Origin: JAVVPO01 sp036655715
GTDB lineage: Bacteria > Bacillota > Clostridia > Lachnospirales > Cellulosilyticaceae
Direction of reading: 5' to 3'
DNA: 19,961 bases
Assembly: GCA_036655715.1 (NCBI GenBank)
Contig: JAVVPO010000043.1
Span: 1 to 19,961, forward strand
The notes below the pieces were generated by a model. The model had not been told where the DNA came from, searched no databases, and saw only the letters and a program-made list of their open reading frames with translations. The first letter of the stretch is position 1. Each line of letters opens with the position of its first letter. The translations under genes and the position numbers were made by a program. Positions 11,783-19,961 of the stretch are shown here, piece after piece.

Positions 11783-14488
11783 ATGAATTATTCGAAAGAT
11801 TCAAAGAGCAAAAAAAATGAATCTACTAAAAGTAAGAGCAACAAAGATGAACCTACTAACAACAAAAAGAAAAAGAAAAAAACAAAAATAACTATATTTC
11901 GCATATTACTTGTATCATTTATAATTGCTATTTTTGCTGTATTTGGAGCAGGATTAGGCCTGTTTATCGGGGTTATCAAAAGTGCTCCTGATGTATCAGA
12001 GCTAGAACTTAAACCTACTACAGATTATACATCTTTTATTTTCGATGAAAATGGAGAAGAAATGGACCGCTTATCTGGTGGTGAAAATAGAATTTACGCA
12101 ACATTAGATCAAATCCCATTGCATTTACAACAAGCTGTTGTAGCCATTGAAGATGAAAGATTCTATGAGCATAATGGTATAGACATTAAAGGAATACTTA
12201 GAGCGATTGTTAAGAACTTCTCCACTGGTGAACTAACAGAGGGAGCAAGTACTATTACTCAGCAGCTTATCAAAAATAATATACTAACAACTGAGAAGAA
12301 ATTTACTCGTAAAATTCAAGAACAGTATTTAGCTATTCAATTTGAAAAAGTTTATGCCCAGGAATATGGTCAAAAAGGTGCTAAGGATCTTATCTTAGAG
12401 TATTACCTTAATACTATGCCACTCGGCCGTGGGACAAACGGTGTACAAGCTGCCGCTAACCGCTACTTCAATAAAAATGTTTCAGAGCTTACGTTAGGTG
12501 AGAGTGTAGTACTTGCTTGTATTACACAAGCACCAACTAAATATGACCCTATCTCTAATCCTGAAAATAACTACGAAAAATCAGAACGTATTCTTATTAA
12601 AATGGTAGAGCAAGGCTATATTACAGAAGAAGAAAAAAATGTTGCTTTAATAGAAGATCCTTACAAGAACATTCAAGCAGCCAATCAAAAGCATACTGAA
12701 AAAGCTAACCATAGTTACTTTGTAGATGCGCTTATTGACTCAGTTATTGATGATTTACAAGCCGAAAAAGGAATGACTTTACCACAAGCTAATAACTTAT
12801 TATTTGGCGGTGGCGTAAGTATTTATACAACTTTCAATCCAGCTATGCAAGAGTCTGTTGATAACTATATGTCTGATGATAGTTTATTCCCTAATAATGC
12901 TTATGAACTTAAACTAAATTATAGTGTGACCGTAAAAAAAGCTGATGGTACGATTATTAACCGCGGTGGAGAAGGTATTGTAAAAAGTGAAGACGAAGTT
13001 GAAGCTTTCAAACAATCCAAACTTACGGATTGGGGCATCACAGCCGCTGATATCATTCAAACACAAAATCTCTTTAGAATTCCACAGCCACAAGCAGCTT
13101 TTGTTGTGACAGACCATACAAACGGTCATGTTAAAGCTTTATCTGGTGGACGTGGGGATAAAGAAGGTGATAGAACATTTAACCGTGCAACACAGGCTAA
13201 GCGTCAACCTGGTTCTACTTTCAAAGTATTGGCAGCTTACGCACCAGCGCTTGACATGGGACTTTTAGCACCTGGTTCTGTCATTATAGATGAACCGCTA
13301 ACCATTGAACTACCTGGTGATGATTATAGTCCTAGAAACTGGAATAGTAAATTTATCGGACCTACAACAGTACGTAAAGCCATTTGGAATTCTATGAATG
13401 TTGTAGCTGTTAAAACGACTAATATGGTTGGTATAGAAAATGCATTTAATTATTTATTAAACTTTGGATTTACAACATTATTACCAACAGACAAAGTACA
13501 CTCTCTTCCACTTGGTGGATTAACAGAAGGTGTAACGCCTATGGAGCTTAATGCGGCTTATGCTGCTATAGCTAATGGTGGAACTTATATAGAACCTATT
13601 CTTTATACAAAAATAGTAGATAGAGATGGCAATATCATCTTAGAGAATACACCTGAATCTCATTCTGTTATTTCAGAGTCTACAGCTTCAATGCTAACTG
13701 ATATGATGGAAGGTGTTATTAATGTGAGTAGCTCAACGGGTTATGGCCTAAACAATACCTTCAAAGGCATGCCAGTAGCTGGTAAGACAGGGACAACCTC
13801 TGACGATAAAGATTTACTATTTTCAGGGTATACACCTTATTATACTGCTACTATTTGGATGGGACATGATGAGCCCAAAAGACTTGCTGCATCTGGTCGT
13901 GAGCACATAAATATTTGGGGAAGTATTATGAATGAAATTCATGATGAACTTCCACCTAAAGATTTTGTTAAAGTGACAACGGGATATGTTAAGGCCAGCG
14001 TTTGTGCGGCTTCTGGCAAGGCACCTACTTCACTTTGCAAACTAGACCCTAACCATAGTATTACAACAGATTACTTCCACAAAGGCGATGTTATTTCTAC
14101 GCCATGTGATGTACACGTAGAACAAAGAGTTTGTATAACTTCTGGCAAAATAGCTGGGGAGTACTGTCCTGCTGATGCTGTTGTAACAAGTATTATCAGT
14201 AAGAATTCTTCACAAGGTAATTCATTATGCGATGTGCATACAGAATTTAATCCTGTAGAAGAGCCTGAACCTGAGATTGATACTGGAGGTAATGAAGATA
14301 ATTTCTGGCCATGGCCAGGTGAAGATGGCACTCAGCCACCAGAGGGGAATACTGTTCCAGATAATAGTACAACTACTCCTGATAATCCACCTGTTGCACC
14401 ACCACAAGAGGTTGTGCCTCCTACTTCAGAAGTAGCTCCTACACCACCAGCTCCAAATCCAGATGATTTCTTTGTACCACAAGGTTAA
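11783..14488 (+). CDS. Class A penicillin-binding protein (PBP1A family, transglycosylase/transpeptidase)
   Basis: Bifunctional peptidoglycan polymerase and crosslinker of 901 aa. A Lys/Ser/Asn-rich cytoplasmic tail (1-36) precedes one membrane helix (about 38-65). The GT51 domain has catalytic E123 in the IEDERFYEHNG motif and GASTITQQLIKN. The transpeptidase domain shows SxxK at S478-K481 (GSTFK), SxN at S537-N539 and KTG at 668-670. After about residue 735 come two Cys-rich repeats (VCAASGK..., VCITSGK..., each ending CDVH-x-E) and a Pro/Asp/Glu-rich tail ending PNPDDFFVPQG. The nominal ATG at 11765 overlaps the predicted transcription start; AGGAGG at 11768-11773 lies 9 bases before ATG 11783, so this start is used. 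It is monocistronic with a strong promoter and a terminator shared with convergent vanW. Confidence 0.95.
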   Translation: MNYSKDSKSKKNESTKSKSNKDEPTNNKKKKKKTKITIFRILLVSFIIAIFAVFGAGLGLFIGVIKSAPDVSELELKPTTDYTSFIFDENGEEMDRLSGGENRIYATLDQIPLHLQQAVVAIEDERFYEHNGIDIKGILRAIVKNFSTGELTEGASTITQQLIKNNILTTEKKFTRKIQEQYLAIQFEKVYAQEYGQKGAKDLILEYYLNTMPLGRGTNGVQAAANRYFNKNVSELTLGESVVLACITQAPTKYDPISNPENNYEKSERILIKMVEQGYITEEEKNVALIEDPYKNIQAANQKHTEKANHSYFVDALIDSVIDDLQAEKGMTLPQANNLLFGGGVSIYTTFNPAMQESVDNYMSDDSLFPNNAYELKLNYSVTVKKADGTIINRGGEGIVKSEDEVEAFKQSKLTDWGITAADIIQTQNLFRIPQPQAAFVVTDHTNGHVKALSGGRGDKEGDRTFNRATQAKRQPGSTFKVLAAYAPALDMGLLAPGSVIIDEPLTIELPGDDYSPRNWNSKFIGPTTVRKAIWNSMNVVAVKTTNMVGIENAFNYLLNFGFTTLLPTDKVHSLPLGGLTEGVTPMELNAAYAAIANGGTYIEPILYTKIVDRDGNIILENTPESHSVISESTASMLTDMMEGVINVSSSTGYGLNNTFKGMPVAGKTGTTSDDKDLLFSGYTPYYTATIWMGHDEPKRLAASGREHINIWGSIMNEIHDELPPKDFVKVTTGYVKASVCAASGKAPTSLCKLDPNHSITTDYFHKGDVISTPCDVHVEQRVCITSGKIAGEYCPADAVVTSIISKNSSQGNSLCDVHTEFNPVEEPEPEIDTGGNEDNFWPWPGEDGTQPPEGNTVPDNSTTTPDNPPVAPPQEVVPPTSEVAPTPPAPNPDDFFVPQG

Positions 14489-14490
14489 AC

Positions 14491-14539
14491 AAACAAAAAA
14501 ATCCCACTACGCGGCTCACGTAGTGGGATTTTTTTGTTT
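14491..14539. terminator. Bidirectional terminator between the PBP gene and vanW gene
   Basis: Perfect 21-bp inverted repeat (14491-14511 with 14519-14539) and 7-base loop. The A-run on one side and T-run on the other make it active both ways; the right arm overlaps the stop codon of the vanW-family gene. Confidence 0.95.
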
Positions 14540-16049
14540 AATTAGCAGGTTGCACTTCTTGTTGAGACGCATTTTCTTCTATATCCTTAATAAGGGTATC
14601 AACATCTAAGTTGCCATCTAATCCTAGCGGATCAGATGTTAGGGGTGCAACAGGTGCTACTTCTATCACTGGTTTTTCAACTTCTTTTTTACCTATTTTG
14701 ATAATCTCAGCTCTAGGTTTATAGTAACTTGTATTAACAACTTCTTTTTTTACTAATTCACCCTTCTTATAGCATAATTTATAAAGTTTCACTTTTTTTC
14801 CTTGTAATGGCGCTAAGTCTTGTATCTCAGTTCCAACTGGAAGTTCTGGATCATCTATATACTGAGTAGGTGGTGCATCAACAATCTCTATCATCTCAGA
14901 TTGGAATTTGATTTCATCATACTCAGGTTTTAAGCTAGGGTGGCTAAAGATATTCACATAGACTCTATTATTTTCACAGTAACTCTCTATAAAGACTGGA
15001 TACTCTGAGTTATTTTGGAATTTAAAGTCGATGCCGCCGGTTGCGTAAGTCGCATCTCTTCCAAGAGGAACATAGGCAACCGGAAGAGAATGGTTGCGTC
15101 TTACAGTAATATCTAAATTACTAAGTAAAACGGCATTGTAGAGTGTAGAAGCTATCTGACATACTCCTCCGCCTATACCCTCTTCAATTCTTCCATTTAC
15201 AATAACTTTTGAAGGTTTATATCCTGCGGCAGCTGTTATAGGTTCCAGATGAGAAGAAAGTTCGAAAACTTCTCCAGGTGCTAAAAGCTCATTAATTTTT
15301 GCTGCTGATACCTCTAAGTTTGTATTACGATCCTGGTCTGCATTATTATAAGATGTATTAAAACTTGAGATAGGTGCTTGAACGTCCTTTAATGCCTCAG
15401 CAGTATGCACGGGCTTAATCTCAGTCAAAGTCACAATCACTTTTTGATCAAATGCTTCTTGTTCTAGAACTGACATAATATTTTGTGATGTTACATCAAT
15501 ATTTAGCTCTTTACCAGCTTTTTCAGGAGTGATAATAAATTTTCTATCTTTTCTTTCTATAGTTGCATCAACAGGTGCTACATAAAAATGAGATGCATAA
15601 CCTTTAAGGACTTCTTTTACATTATTTAATTCATAATGATAAGATACCTGAAAGTTTTTAGGTGGATTTAATGTGCTTTTCGAGTTTTGATACTTTTCAA
15701 ACAAATTACCTTCATGACCTATACGAAAAGCTTCTTCTATAACTTGCTCTAATTGATATTTAGTGCCTAATTCACTTAGATTGATTTTATATTGCTGTTT
15801 TTCATCGGTTATTTCAACAAATTGATTTTCCAAGTTTCCTTTTAACTGATTATCTACTAGGGTATAAGCTTCTTCCTTAGTCATGCTGCCCACATCAATT
15901 CCTTGAATAGATACACCCTGAGTAAATATTTGGTCAAACGCCTTAACAGAAGTAAATATGTACGTCATACCACCTATAAGTAATCCAATAGCTATGACGG
16001 TAATGCTTATTAAAATCCATTTCACTCCGTTGTTCTTCTTTGTTTCCAT
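14538..16049 (-). CDS. VanW family protein with peptidoglycan-binding-like and G5 domains
   Basis: A 503-aa membrane-anchored envelope protein. A short basic N-terminus is followed by a membrane helix (about 10-32), then an extracytoplasmic region with one or two PG_binding_4-like segments (about 45-215, including GVSIQGIDVGSMTKEEA). The VanW domain follows (about 225-370), with VNGRIEEGIGGGVCQIAST around C297 and LYNAVLLSNLDI, then a G5-type domain (about 390-460, QYIDDPELPVGTEIQ ... YYKPRAEII) and an acidic/Pro tail. The name comes from vancomycin-resistance clusters, but there are no van genes here and many Clostridia carry such proteins without resistance; a wall-linked role is inferred. 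AGGAGG lies 5 bases before ATG 16049. It sits downstream of a 47-aa membrane ORF and a helicase gene on the same strand and faces the PBP gene. Confidence 0.92.
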   Translation of the reverse strand: METKKNNGVKWILISITVIAIGLLIGGMTYIFTSVKAFDQIFTQGVSIQGIDVGSMTKEEAYTLVDNQLKGNLENQFVEITDEKQQYKINLSELGTKYQLEQVIEEAFRIGHEGNLFEKYQNSKSTLNPPKNFQVSYHYELNNVKEVLKGYASHFYVAPVDATIERKDRKFIITPEKAGKELNIDVTSQNIMSVLEQEAFDQKVIVTLTEIKPVHTAEALKDVQAPISSFNTSYNNADQDRNTNLEVSAAKINELLAPGEVFELSSHLEPITAAAGYKPSKVIVNGRIEEGIGGGVCQIASTLYNAVLLSNLDITVRRNHSLPVAYVPLGRDATYATGGIDFKFQNNSEYPVFIESYCENNRVYVNIFSHPSLKPEYDEIKFQSEMIEIVDAPPTQYIDDPELPVGTEIQDLAPLQGKKVKLYKLCYKKGELVKKEVVNTSYYKPRAEIIKIGKKEVEKPVIEVAPVAPLTSDPLGLDGNLDVDTLIKDIEENASQQEVQPAN

Positions 16050-16125
16050 ATTGTCCTCCTATACTAGCAAAATTATCTAGTAGGAACATGAGTTGCTTCA
16101 GATAATTTAAAGTTTAACTGGACTG

Positions 16126-16269
16126 TTAGTAAGCAAATTGGGCAAATATCCCAATTACTAAACTGAGTACAATTACTGTGCTAATACATCCTATTATTCT
16201 TTTTCTATACTTATTCATAAATGCATAGATATTAAATGATTTCTTCTTGTTAGTATTCTTTTTCCCCAC
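16126..16269 (-). CDS. 47-aa single-pass membrane protein
   Basis: A short ORF with GTG start at 16269, two bases after the helicase stop codon, and with GGAGG 9 bases upstream inside the last helicase codons (so coupled translation is plausible). The product has a strongly basic N-terminal half (GKKNTNKKK, KYRKR, about residues 2-24) and one hydrophobic helix (about 25-45, IIGCISTVIVLSLVIGIF) ending in AQFAY. The positive-inside rule predicts an N-in topology with nearly nothing outside. The next gene, the VanW-family protein, starts 76 bases later. No family is recognised. It is short enough that chance is possible, but the ribosome site, spacing and composition all favour a real gene. Confidence 0.6.
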   Translation of the reverse strand: MGKKNTNKKKSFNIYAFMNKYRKRIIGCISTVIVLSLVIGIFAQFAY

Positions 16270-16270
16270 T

Positions 16271-18277
16271 TTATTTATCCTCCATTGTTATAATTTTTTT
16301 CTTAATACAAAACTTGTAATCAATTATTTTAACATTATTTTTTTTGAAAACAACTTGTGCATTGTTTCCTGTTAAAGACTGGATAATACCTAAGCCATAT
16401 TTTTGATGATAGATCTTGTGCCCTTCTTTTAATCTAATAGGCTTATGACTCAGCTCATTAATAAAAGGCGAAACCTCTGTTGGCTTATCATATCTAGATT
16501 TAGGTACATATAAATACACTTTTTCTTTAGCACGTGTAAGTGCTACATAGAATAGTCTACGCTCTTCTTCTAGTTGATCCTTTATCGTACTCTTGCTATG
16601 AGGTATCACACCATCTACTACATCTACTATAAAAACAATTTTAAACTCTAACCCCTTAGCACTATGCATAGTAGTGAGTGTAATGGCTTCTTTAAGCTGT
16701 TTCTGTTTAGAATTTTGCTTAATACTCATAGATATATTATACAATGTATTTTGCCATTCTTCCAGCCTATTATAATTTTTTGAGGACTCCTCTATTTCAT
16801 CTAACATCTCAATTAGACCTTCAGATGGTATTTTGCGATAATTAGCATATTCTATCACATATTTATCATAACCTATGATTTTTCTGATATAGTGAATAGC
16901 CTGATCAAAAGGTTTGCTTTTCAAAGTCTGTAGATGATAAATAAGCTCCTGAACTGGATTCTTTTGCCAATCGCTTAAGTCTTCTAATTTTAACAGTCCA
17001 AACAATAAATTACTATCTAAAGATTTAACGGAAGCTAGATGAGTTTTACTGATATACCTAGAGGGTCTATTAATAATTTGTATAGCTAAATTTGTCTTTG
17101 TTAAATCATGAGCAAGATTCAGATAGGCAAAAATATCTTTGGTCAGCCAATGATCATAGAGTGTAGGCAACGTATCTCTTAGCTGGAATGGAATATTAGA
17201 AGAAAGCAGATTTTCTAGAATAGGCCTTGCTTGTATATTCGTACGATAAATAACAGCTATATCTGAAAAAGAATAGTCCTCATTTTTTAGAGCTATTATT
17301 TTCTTGAGAATGAAAGCTGCTTGCTCTACAGGATGCGCACATGAAATAATATGAGGAGGCTCTCCTACCCCATTACAGGTTTGCATATCTTTATCAAATC
17401 TATTTTCATTGTAAGCAATAAGTGCATTACTTGCTTGTAATATTTTCTGGGTGGATCTGTAATTAATATCTAAAATGACTTTTTGAGCTTCACTAAAGTA
17501 TTCTTTAAATCCCAATAAGAATTCGGGCTTTGCCCCTCTAAATCTATAAATACTCTGATCATCATCACCTACTATAAAAATGTTGCTTGAATTTTCAGTT
17601 AGTAGTCTTATGATCTCGAATTGTACACAGTTAATATCTTGAAATTCGTCAATAAGAATATGATGATATCTCTCTCTACAATATTTAAGGAGATGCTCAT
17701 CATTTTTCAAAAGATAATAACAGTCAACCAGCATATCATCAAAATCAAAGAGGTGATGTCTTTCTTTAAAAGCTTCAAATTTCTTATAGACTTCTAAGAA
17801 AAGTTCTTTAGAAACGCCATCAGGGTTATAGTATTTAGGCTGAATAAGCTGGTTTTTCATAAGCGTTAGATGACTTAAAAATATATCGATAAAATCCTCA
17901 TATTCTTCTCCATTAAGTCCTCTATAAATTTGTTCGATAACATGTCTTTTCTTATCTTCAGCAAGTAAATTATCTAGACTATAACGTTCTTTATCACTCG
18001 TTCTTAAAATGCGAAAAAAGATAGAATGAAAGGTTCCGAAGTTAACTCTACTTTCACCAAATTCTTTGATATATCGCTCTTGCATTTCTACTGCAGCAGC
18101 TTTGGTAAAGGTAATTACCAGTAAGTGTGAGGGTATACAACCAAAGGTTTTAATCATATATTGAATACGCTGTACAATCACATGCGTTTTCCCAGAACCT
18201 GGACCTGCAATGACCATAGTTGGTCCTAAAGGCAATGTAACAGCCTTAAATTGATTATCATTTAATTGTTCTTTCAT
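16271..18277 (-). CDS. UvrD/PcrA-type superfamily 1A DNA helicase
   Basis: ATP-dependent 3'-5' DNA helicase/translocase of repair and replication-conflict pathways. At 668 aa it is somewhat shorter than classical PcrA (about 720-740). Motifs in order: Q-motif region LNDNQFKAV (5-13), Walker A AGPGSGKT (24-31), ITFTKAAAVEM, NFGTFHSIF, Walker B ILIDEFQD (D210, E211; family usual is DEYQD or DEFQD), GDDDQSIYRFRGA, NYRS, TMHSAKGLEF, and EERRLFYVALTRAKE. The C-terminus (HQKYGLGIIQS) matches the PcrA-type Tudor-like RNA polymerase-binding end. ATG 18277 has only a weak ribosome site. No ligA neighbour (usual next to pcrA) is visible, so this may be a second UvrD-like paralogue. The 47-aa ORF and vanW-family gene follow on the same strand. 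Confidence 0.94.
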   Translation of the reverse strand: MKEQLNDNQFKAVTLPLGPTMVIAGPGSGKTHVIVQRIQYMIKTFGCIPSHLLVITFTKAAAVEMQERYIKEFGESRVNFGTFHSIFFRILRTSDKERYSLDNLLAEDKKRHVIEQIYRGLNGEEYEDFIDIFLSHLTLMKNQLIQPKYYNPDGVSKELFLEVYKKFEAFKERHHLFDFDDMLVDCYYLLKNDEHLLKYCRERYHHILIDEFQDINCVQFEIIRLLTENSSNIFIVGDDDQSIYRFRGAKPEFLLGFKEYFSEAQKVILDINYRSTQKILQASNALIAYNENRFDKDMQTCNGVGEPPHIISCAHPVEQAAFILKKIIALKNEDYSFSDIAVIYRTNIQARPILENLLSSNIPFQLRDTLPTLYDHWLTKDIFAYLNLAHDLTKTNLAIQIINRPSRYISKTHLASVKSLDSNLLFGLLKLEDLSDWQKNPVQELIYHLQTLKSKPFDQAIHYIRKIIGYDKYVIEYANYRKIPSEGLIEMLDEIEESSKNYNRLEEWQNTLYNISMSIKQNSKQKQLKEAITLTTMHSAKGLEFKIVFIVDVVDGVIPHSKSTIKDQLEEERRLFYVALTRAKEKVYLYVPKSRYDKPTEVSPFINELSHKPIRLKEGHKIYHQKYGLGIIQSLTGNNAQVVFKKNNVKIIDYKFCIKKKIITMEDK

Positions 18278-18312
18278 ATTTTCAACATCTTTCTTATAAG
18301 TTTTATCTTCCT

Positions 18313-18318
18313 ATTATA
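18313..18318 (-). promoter_or_regulatory. Helicase gene promoter -10
   Basis: Minus-strand TGCTATAAT gives an extended -10; the -35 at 17 bases is poor (TTAAGT). A transcription start near 18306 gives a leader of about 28 bases. Confidence 0.5.
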
Positions 18319-18475
18319 GCATAGTATCTTCTTAAACTTAAAATTAATTTGTCTTATCATGCATTAAACAGCTAGGATTTTCATAGTATAAAATAGATTA
18401 TAGACAGGCAATATAAATAAAATACTTGAATGACCCTATTTGCATTATCATAAAGAAATAAATTTTGTATAAAGA

Positions 18476-18503
18476 TTAAAACTTACTTATATTAGGGTAT
18501 AAT
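18476..18503 (+). promoter_or_regulatory. Candidate glycosyltransferase promoter
   Basis: TTAAAA (18476-18481), 16-base spacer, TATAAT (18498-18503). An overlapping alternative is TACAAT at 18510-18515 with TG before it and TTATAT 17 bases upstream. Which is used cannot be told from sequence. Confidence 0.45.
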
Positions 18504-18591
18504 ATATGATACAATAATGAAATAGAATATATAGAATAGCTATATAAATAGTTAATAAGCTATTTATAATCATTTTTAAGAAGGTGTAATT

Positions 18592-19833
18592 ATGAATATA
18601 GGGATATTTACAGATACTTACTCACCCCAAGTTAATGGTGTTGTAAGTTCTATATTGACATTAGAGAAACAATTACTAGAGAAAGGACATGAGGTGTATA
18701 TCTTTACAATTAGTCATCCTAAAGCTACAGATACTAAAGATTATGTATTTCGCTCTCCCAGTATGCCATTTGTTTTTTTGAAAGATCAAAGGGTAGGTTT
18801 GCTGTATTCTACTAAAATGGTACGTAAGATTAAAAGGCTAAAATTAGATATTATATTATCTCAAACTGAATTTTCATTAGGATTATTTGCAAAGATGATG
18901 TCTAAAAGGTTACACATACCTATCATACATACTTATCATACGATGTATGAAGAATACATGCATTATATCTCTAAAGGTGTTGAGTTTTCACCAGAACTTG
19001 CAAGAAAATATAGTAAGAAATTCTGTAATAGCGTAGATGGCGTAGTTGCTCCTACAGAAAAAACAAAAAACTTGCTTTTAAAATATGGTGTAAACACGCC
19101 TATTAGAGTTATTCCAACGGGTATAGATTTTTCACCCTTTAATAAAAACACCTACTCTGTTAGAGAAATACAAGCTCTTAAATCAGAGTTTAATATACCT
19201 TTAGATGCACCTATTATCTTATTTGTTGGTAGAGTTGCTAAGGAAAAAAGTATTGATATGATAATACAAGCATTAAGCTTACTTGTATTACAGACACCTG
19301 AAGTTAAGTTTCTTATTGTAGGCGATGGCCCTGAAAGACAAAATTTAACGAAACTTGCCTCTGAGCTTAATCTTTTAAACAATATTATTTTTGCAGGTAT
19401 GCAACCTTGGAACAATATTGGTAAATTCTATCAGCTAGGAGATGTTTTTGTAAGTGCTTCTGTCTCTGAAACACAAGGACTAACCTTTGCTGAGGCTATG
19501 GCAGCTTCATTACCTGTTGTTGCTAGACGTGATGAAAGCGTCCAAGGGCTTATTAAAGACAATCAGAATGGTAAGCTTTTTGACACTTCTGAAGAACTTG
19601 CAAAGATTCTTGGTAGGTTATTAGAAAACAAAGCGTATCAAGAAGAACTTTCCACTAATGCTTTAGAATCTATCAAACCACTCTCCGCTGAACTATTTGG
19701 CGAAAATGTACTTACTTACTATATAGAAATCAAAGAAATTTATAGTAATAATCATAAAGAGTTAATATCTAAATCACCTCAAAAATGGACGCACAGCATG
19801 CATTTAAATTCTAAGAAAAAAAATAAGGAGTAG
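18592..19833 (+). CDS. GT4 glycosyltransferase, diacylglycerol glucosyltransferase-like
   Basis: Retaining GT-B family 4 glycosyltransferase of 413 aa, closest in pattern to 1,2-diacylglycerol 3-glucosyltransferases that make membrane glycolipids and lipoteichoic acid anchors. N-terminal acceptor domain: IGIFTDTYSPQVNGVVSSI (3-21), and the HTYHTMYEEYMHYI segment (113-126) characteristic of this subgroup. C-terminal donor domain: ILFVGRVAKEKSID (209-222), LIVGDGPER (241-249), and the EX7E motif with E293 and E301 in SETQGLTFAEA. There is no signal peptide; the tail is basic (KKKNKE), fitting peripheral membrane attachment. AAGGTG lies 5 bases before ATG 18592. The last codons lie within the terminator palindrome. 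It has no glycolipid or wall gene beside it on the same strand, so the sugar and acceptor remain inferred. Confidence 0.88.
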   Translation: MNIGIFTDTYSPQVNGVVSSILTLEKQLLEKGHEVYIFTISHPKATDTKDYVFRSPSMPFVFLKDQRVGLLYSTKMVRKIKRLKLDIILSQTEFSLGLFAKMMSKRLHIPIIHTYHTMYEEYMHYISKGVEFSPELARKYSKKFCNSVDGVVAPTEKTKNLLLKYGVNTPIRVIPTGIDFSPFNKNTYSVREIQALKSEFNIPLDAPIILFVGRVAKEKSIDMIIQALSLLVLQTPEVKFLIVGDGPERQNLTKLASELNLLNNIIFAGMQPWNNIGKFYQLGDVFVSASVSETQGLTFAEAMAASLPVVARRDESVQGLIKDNQNGKLFDTSEELAKILGRLLENKAYQEELSTNALESIKPLSAELFGENVLTYYIEIKEIYSNNHKELISKSPQKWTHSMHLNSKKKNKE

Positions 19834-19861
19834 AGACTAGTCTCTACTCCTTATTTTTTTT
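19816..19861. terminator. Bidirectional terminator, 46-bp perfect palindrome
   Basis: The sequence is perfectly self-complementary about the point between 19838 and 19839, with eight A on the left and eight T on the right. It covers the glycosyltransferase stop codon (19831-19833) and the stop codon of the convergent minus-strand gene (19860-19862), so both genes end inside the palindrome. Confidence 0.95.
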
Positions 19862-19961
19862 AATACATGTGACCTTTTTCAATCGCTTCTTTAACCTCTA
19901 GTGGCATACCATCAAGTAACCTTTGCATACCATGAGGGCAATATTTAATAAACATACAACT
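19860..19961 (-). CDS. 3' end of an unrecognised gene
   Basis: The minus-strand frame is open from the window edge to a TAA at 19860-19862, giving the last 33 residues of a protein. It contains CMFIKYCPHGM (two Cys five residues apart) and ends in an amphipathic helix, PLEVKEAIEKGHMY. The ending position against the shared terminator makes it a credible gene end. I cannot name the family. Confidence 0.6.
   Translation of the reverse strand, partial: SCMFIKYCPHGMQRLLDGMPLEVKEAIEKGHMY

Larger units (their letters stand above)
18278..18591. other. Divergent AT-rich intergenic region
   Basis: 314 bases separate the helicase (minus) from the glycosyltransferase (plus). They hold promoters for both directions and no ORF I trust. 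The glycosyltransferase leader contains imperfect AT-rich repeats, including AATAGCT and AGCTATT (around 18535-18562) that could form a weak hairpin before the ribosome site. Confidence 0.5.

Noticed and set aside
11788..11979. Minus-strand ORF rich in Phe and Leu at the start of the PBP gene
   Set aside because: It is the complement of the Lys- and Ser-rich PBP tail, so the poly-Phe and poly-Leu runs are an artefact.
14538..16049. Vancomycin resistance locus
   Set aside because: Only a VanW-domain protein is present; no vanH, vanA-type ligase, vanX or vanRS genes accompany it, and such proteins are common in Clostridia.
16050..16125. Hairpin CCTACTAG/CTAGTATAGG touching the vanW-family ribosome site
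   Set aside because: The stem needs a two-base bulge and is weak; occlusion of the ribosome site is not convincing.

Overview
The window is low-GC DNA with dense genes mostly on the minus strand, AGGAGG-type ribosome sites and abundant U-tract terminators. It looks like chromosomal sequence from an anaerobic, endospore-forming member of the Clostridia. Supporting signs are a yunB sporulation gene, a type III glutamine synthetase next to an ANTAR regulator, a VanW/G5 protein, a class A PBP with Cys-rich C-terminal modules, and a DUF6514-like small protein. Lachnospirales is my guess at order level, with low confidence. I see no phage, insertion sequence, CRISPR array, rRNA or tRNA.

Layout. 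Bases 1-1328 hold most of rlmD (minus, cut by the window edge). A 100-N scaffold gap lies at 1499-1598. Bases 1678-6016 hold a minus-strand run: yebC, a YigZ/IMPACT protein, a CapA-like phosphoesterase, a small DUF6514-like protein and hflX. An elaborate inverted-repeat RNA-like element lies between hflX and the small gene. Bases 6148-10348 form a nitrogen block, in transcription order glnA (type I glutamine synthetase), an ANTAR regulator, then glnN (type III glutamine synthetase). Next come yunB and an unrecognised 119-aa gene. A class A PBP (plus) faces vanW (minus) across a symmetric terminator. Behind vanW are a 47-aa single-pass membrane ORF and a UvrD/PcrA-type helicase. A GT4 glycolipid-type glycosyltransferase (plus) follows, and the 3' end of another minus-strand gene closes the window.

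The most coherent system is the nitrogen block. The leader of glnN contains two hairpins with six-base loops, both with A at loop position 1 and G at position 4, and the second overlaps the 5' arm of an intrinsic terminator. This is the architecture recognised by ANTAR antiterminators, and an ANTAR protein is encoded immediately upstream, translationally coupled to glnA. Its receiver domain carries Glu instead of the phospho-acceptor Asp (E54) and lacks the acidic pair, so it probably does not signal by ordinary phosphorylation.

The remaining genes are housekeeping (rRNA methylation, ribosome GTPase, DNA helicase) or cell envelope (PBP, VanW, CapA-like, glycolipid synthase). Several starts were moved to internal ATGs because the Shine-Dalgarno position demands it (YigZ, DUF6514, glnN, PBP).
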